Notes under the pieces: model-generated | Seen by the model: only the letters and a program-made list of their open reading frames with translations | The model's database searches: none | What the model was told of the DNA's origin: nothing | Source of the DNA: Archilochus colubris | Lineage: Eukaryota > Chordata > Aves > Apodiformes > Trochilidae | DNA length: 64,000 bases | Direction: 5' to 3' | Assembly: GCA_023079485.1 (NCBI GenBank) | Contig: CM041084.1 | Span: 132,772,792-132,836,791, forward strand | Translations under genes and position numbers: made by a program | In this document: positions 63,133 to 64,000 of the stretch, piece after piece | Layout of the letters: each line of letters begins with the position of its first letter | How positions within the stretch are numbered: position 1 is the stretch's first letter

Positions 63133-64000
63133 AAGATCTACCTCTTGTCCTCTACAGAAGCCCCACTTTTCCCTCAAAGAAACCATCCATTTCTGGCAGC
63201 AACTGTTGACTGTAAGCAGCACAGGAGCCATCCAAAGAAAACAGCATTCTATATTTTTTCATCAGACTCCAAATGAAGATTAAAGGAAAAAGAAAAGCTA
63301 TATAGAGGAGTCTTCTGTCCAGCAATGCCAACCATTCATGGCCAGCACCTATCTCAGCTAAAATGCAGGCTCTGCCAGGGCTTCTATGGATCCTTTTGAG
63401 AAAGTGAGCCAATAGAAATAGCAAAAGATAGCTGGCAATCCTAGACAAAATCCTAAGGTCAAATACTTATAAATTAAATAATGTTGTTGGGGTAGGTTTG
63501 TTGGTGGTTTTGTTTTGTTTGTGATTTTGGTTGGGTTTTTTTCTTTCTTTCTTGAAGAGAACTGGAGGAACACAAGGGATCAGAGCAGTAGCTACTGTGC
63601 TTTAGCTGTTCCCAGCTGGTGGCTGGCATTTTAGGGCTATTCTCAGCAGGAGTATTTCAGAATAGCAGTTTGATTACCATAGACTGAGGCTCTTAATGAA
63701 CCAGCCATAGAATACTAGAGATTCAGACTGTGGATGCAGTTTTAAATTTAACCCTATTTTTGTAAAATACCTAACACACACTTAATTCGTATAAGTGTAA
63801 TTATGATAACCATAGCTTGCTTTGGGACTGCACTTAACCAGGAATACATGAGGCATTTCAGTTTTGTACAGAGATTTTATCTGCTGTATAAAGCTGTGTA
63901 GCTATGAGTTGGACAGAAAAAAAAAATTGAAATAATTATTTCCAGAGTACCAGGTATTACAAAAAATTAGCAAAAGTGTCTAGTGCTCAAAATATTTTAT
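63133..64000. other. Intronic sequence to the window end
   Basis: A G/T-rich stretch (GTTTTGTTTTGTTTG type) lies at about 63484-63554. No exon recognised. Confidence 0.5.

Noticed and set aside
36025..64000. Search for the next common OXR1 exon (LysM start, after YTID) and for a CpG-rich alternative first exon
   Set aside because: No matching peptide with flanking splice sites and no CpG island were found by reading; both probably lie beyond the window.
1..64000. CRISPR arrays, tRNA, rRNA, snRNA, operons, phage or plasmid features
   Set aside because: No direct-repeat/spacer pattern, no recognisable tRNA box B or snRNA start, and the sequence character is that of a bird intron.

Overview
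This is vertebrate, almost certainly bird, nuclear DNA. It is AT-rich and CpG-poor, and it has no compact run of genes. Its recognisable repeats are mostly CR1 non-LTR retrotransposon fragments, many ending in the ATTCTATG-type 3' tail typical of birds, plus one solo LTR resembling avian ERV-L-like LTRs. I cannot name the species. Nothing here looks prokaryotic, and I found no CRISPR array, operon, tRNA or rRNA.

The only protein-coding sequence I can support is one internal exon at 35828-36024 (+). It is flanked by a consensus acceptor and a GTGAGT donor and encodes 65 full codons. I recognise the peptide as the N-terminal linker of OXR1 (oxidation resistance 1), just upstream of the LysM domain. 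The rest of the window therefore reads as two large OXR1 introns: about 35.8 kb upstream (1-35827) and about 28 kb downstream (36025-64000), both running past the window edges. I did not find the next common OXR1 exon, the CpG-rich alternative first exon, or any upstream exon.

Layout: 1-260 CR1 3' end (+). 6380-7243 solo LTR (+). 7.2-35 kb intron, poor in recognisable repeats, with two short CR1 pieces (18.4 and 19.5 kb), a 12-bp tandem array (20.0 kb) and AT microsatellites. 35.0 kb CR1 reverse-transcriptase relic (+). 35.8 kb OXR1 exon. 36.8-50.6 kb a CR1-rich stretch in which seven of eight pieces are antisense to OXR1. 43.6 and 50.8 kb, two local tandem duplications. 55.5 kb a T19-G12 homopolymer junction. 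57.85 kb two identical 18-bp palindromes in tandem. 62.96-63.13 kb CR1 3' end (+).

The longest open frames (up to 183 codons) fall in CR1, the LTR or GC-richer intron patches that are open on both strands. I treat them as chance or relic frames. I see no undescribed multi-gene system. The observations most worth checking are a second in-frame GTGAGT inside the OXR1 exon, the junction codon at the exon's 5' edge, the twin palindromes and the antisense CR1 cluster.
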